From: Lysobacter sp. CFH 32150
GTDB taxonomy: Bacteria > Pseudomonadota > Gammaproteobacteria > Xanthomonadales > Xanthomonadaceae
Direction: 5' to 3'
Length of the DNA stretch: 64,000 bases
Assembly: GCF_022758295.1 (NCBI RefSeq)
Contig: NZ_JALDWJ010000004.1
Span: forward strand, 186,001-250,000
Part shown: positions 62,777-64,000 of the stretch, piece by piece
Layout: each line of letters begins with the position of its first letter
Numbering within the stretch: position 1 is the first letter of the stretch
Made by a program: the position numbers and the translations under genes
The notes under the pieces: generated by a model
The model's input: the letters and a program-made list of their open reading frames with translations, nothing else
What the model was told of the DNA's origin: nothing
The model's database searches: none

Positions 62777-63622
62777 ATGGAGCCCCAGAACCTCCGCCAC
62801 GTCATCAGCGATGCACCGCGCGTCATGGTCGTCGACGGCTCGCGGCTGGTGCGCAAGCTGATCGGTGACGTGCTCACGCGCGAATTGCCGAATGTCCAGG
62901 TGCTCGGCTGCGCCGGCCTCGTCGAAGCGCGCGAAGTACTCGCCGCGGGTCCGGTCGATCTCGTCACCACTGCACTCGTGCTGCCCGATGGCGACGGCCT
63001 GGCGCTGGCACGCGCAGTGCGCGAAGCCGGGGGCCAGGCTTACGTGCCCGTGATCGTCGTCTCCGGCGACGTGCAATCGCGACTTGAAGATCGCAGCCTC
63101 AGCGAAGACATCACCGATTATTTCGACAAGGCGCTCGGCCACAGCGCGCTGGCCGCCTTCATCCGCGGCTACGTGCAGCCGCAACCGATCGCCGGTGCGC
63201 GGGTGCTCTACGTCGAGGACAGCAAAGTGGTCGCGCTGGCGACCAAGCGCATGCTCGAGCGCCAGGGCCTGCAGGTGATCCACTGCATCAGCGCCGAAGA
63301 CGGACTCGCCTATCTCGAAGCGCACCGCAGTGGCGATGACGTGCCTGGCGCCGACCTGGTGCTGACCGACGTCTATCTGAAAGGCGAACTCAGCGGCCGC
63401 GACCTGGTCGCGCGCATCCGTGGGGAGTTCAGCTATGGCAAACGCCAGCTGCCGGTGCTGGTGATGACCGGTGACGAGAACCGCGACAACCAGAGCGGTT
63501 TGCTGCGGCTCGGTGCCAACGACCTGGTGCTGAAGCCGATCGAGGAACGCCTGCTCGTCACCAAGGTGTTGTTCCAGCTGCGCCTGGGACGCCTGCCGGA
63601 ACAGCGCAACTTCGACGCATGA
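62777..63622 (+). CDS. Response regulator with two receiver domains, the first degenerate
   Basis: A 281-residue protein made of two receivers and nothing else. Receiver one (about 14-132): the acidic start is [12 protein letters not shown] and the phospho-acceptor position is Ala66 ([13 protein letters not shown]), so it cannot be phosphorylated normally. Receiver two (about 142-275): [11 protein letters not shown] with Glu147/Asp148, acceptor Asp198 in VLTDVYL, VMTGDE and LKP Lys. It has no output domain and may act as a phosphate sink, adaptor or degenerate partner. It starts one base after ftsX and its stop overlaps ung (ATGA), so it belongs to the ftsEX-ung transcript. Confidence 0.88.
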   Translation: MEPQNLRHVISDAPRVMVVDGSRLVRKLIGDVLTRELPNVQVLGCAGLVEAREVLAAGPVDLVTTALVLPDGDGLALARAVREAGGQAYVPVIVVSGDVQSRLEDRSLSEDITDYFDKALGHSALAAFIRGYVQPQPIAGARVLYVEDSKVVALATKRMLERQGLQVIHCISAEDGLAYLEAHRSGDDVPGADLVLTDVYLKGELSGRDLVARIRGEFSYGKRQLPVLVMTGDENRDNQSGLLRLGANDLVLKPIEERLLVTKVLFQLRLGRLPEQRNFDA

Positions 63623-64000
63623 ACGAGGTCGCGGCTCGAGACAGGTTCGACCGCATCAGGCTCGAGCCGAGCTGGAAAGCGCATGTCGGCGATTACCTGC
63701 AGCGCGACGACATGCAGGCGCTGGCGGCCTTCCTGCGCCAACGCAAGGCCAAGGGCGCACGCATCTATCCGCCTGGTCCGAACATCTTCGGCGCCTTCGA
63801 CGCGACGTCGTTCGACGCGACCAAGGTGGTGATCCTCGGCCAGGACCCGTACCACGGCCCCGGCCAAGCGCATGGTCTGTGCTTCTCGGTGTTGCCCGGC
63901 GTGGCGGTGCCGCCGTCGCTGGACAACATCTTCAAGGAAATCCAGCGCGACCTCGGCATCGCCCGCCCGGACCACGGCTGCCTGCTGCCGTGGGCCCACC
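63619..64000 (+). CDS. ung: Uracil-DNA glycosylase, 3' truncated by the window
   Basis: Base-excision repair enzyme that removes uracil from DNA. The first 127 residues are visible. The catalytic motif is [20 protein letters not shown], with the water-activating Asp76 in GQDPYHG, followed by [18 protein letters not shown]. The gene opens at an ATG that overlaps the response-regulator stop by 4 bases, so translation is coupled. The remaining roughly 110 residues lie beyond base 64000. Confidence 0.95.
   Translation, partial: MNEVAARDRFDRIRLEPSWKAHVGDYLQRDDMQALAAFLRQRKAKGARIYPPGPNIFGAFDATSFDATKVVILGQDPYHGPGQAHGLCFSVLPGVAVPPSLDNIFKEIQRDLGIARPDHGCLLPWAH

Overview
This 64 kb window is GC-rich (by eye about 65-68 %) chromosomal DNA from a gammaproteobacterium of the Xanthomonadaceae/Lysobacteraceae type (Lysobacter, Luteimonas, Xanthomonas or Stenotrophomonas relatives). 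The signs are the rho-trxA-rhlB block, a CIO-type cytochrome bd oxidase, many secreted peptidases, fused indolepyruvate ferredoxin oxidoreductase, and REP-like palindromes with a GTAGGAGCGGCTTATAGCCGCGA core. I see no transposase, phage module, CRISPR array, rRNA or tRNA. It reads as core chromosome with a few accessory patches. The genus assignment is inference from family recognition, not from a search.

Layout. 1-4.4 kb: end of an MFS efflux pump, a FadI-like thiolase, two hypothetical/lipoprotein genes, an acetyltransferase and a lipoprotein Cu/Zn superoxide dismutase. 4.4-17 kb: a nitrogen-control region. ntrBC (minus strand) and glnK-amtB plus glnA (minus strand) flank a plus-strand unit of a YtrA-type GntR repressor, an ABC ATPase, an ABC permease and an S9 peptidase. 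glnA has a near-perfect sigma-54 promoter and two NtrC boxes spaced exactly 32 bp centre to centre. A third NtrC box sits on the ntrB start. 17-28 kb: envelope and lipid genes (uppP, META/DUF4377 lipoprotein, PEBP, YheT hydrolase, PlsC-like acyltransferase, thioesterase, YkvA, a phospholipase D/YceI/SixA operon) and a divergent ParA / Ycf46-like AAA pair. 28-34 kb: a PadR regulator with a 42-bp perfect palindromic operator and a coupled membrane protein, then a hybrid histidine kinase and a REC-EAL phosphodiesterase.

34-46.7 kb: indolepyruvate ferredoxin oxidoreductase, M61 peptidase, DUF938 methyltransferase, NYN-LOTUS protein, a FAD oxidoreductase, three small proteins and a DPP4-like S9 peptidase. 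46.8-53 kb: cydAB (CIO type), then ycgL overlapping a 1102-residue ankyrin membrane protein. 53-57 kb: a mosaic of dispersed repeats, a Kef-type antiporter and two tandem paralogues with a TonB-type C-terminal domain. 57-64 kb: rho, trxA, rhlB, ftsEX, a two-receiver response regulator and the 5' part of ung.

The best supported regulatory story is the NtrBC-GlnK-AmtB-GlnA nitrogen circuit, where kinase, regulator, PII protein, transporter, target enzyme and binding sites all lie within 12.5 kb. The most striking non-coding structures are the PadR palindrome, the YtrA-type operator, and the nested inverted-repeat element (with a G-quadruplex motif) between glnA and the outer-membrane-protein-glnK-amtB operon. 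I did not find a system that I can claim is wholly new. The candidates that deserve follow-up are listed as findings.
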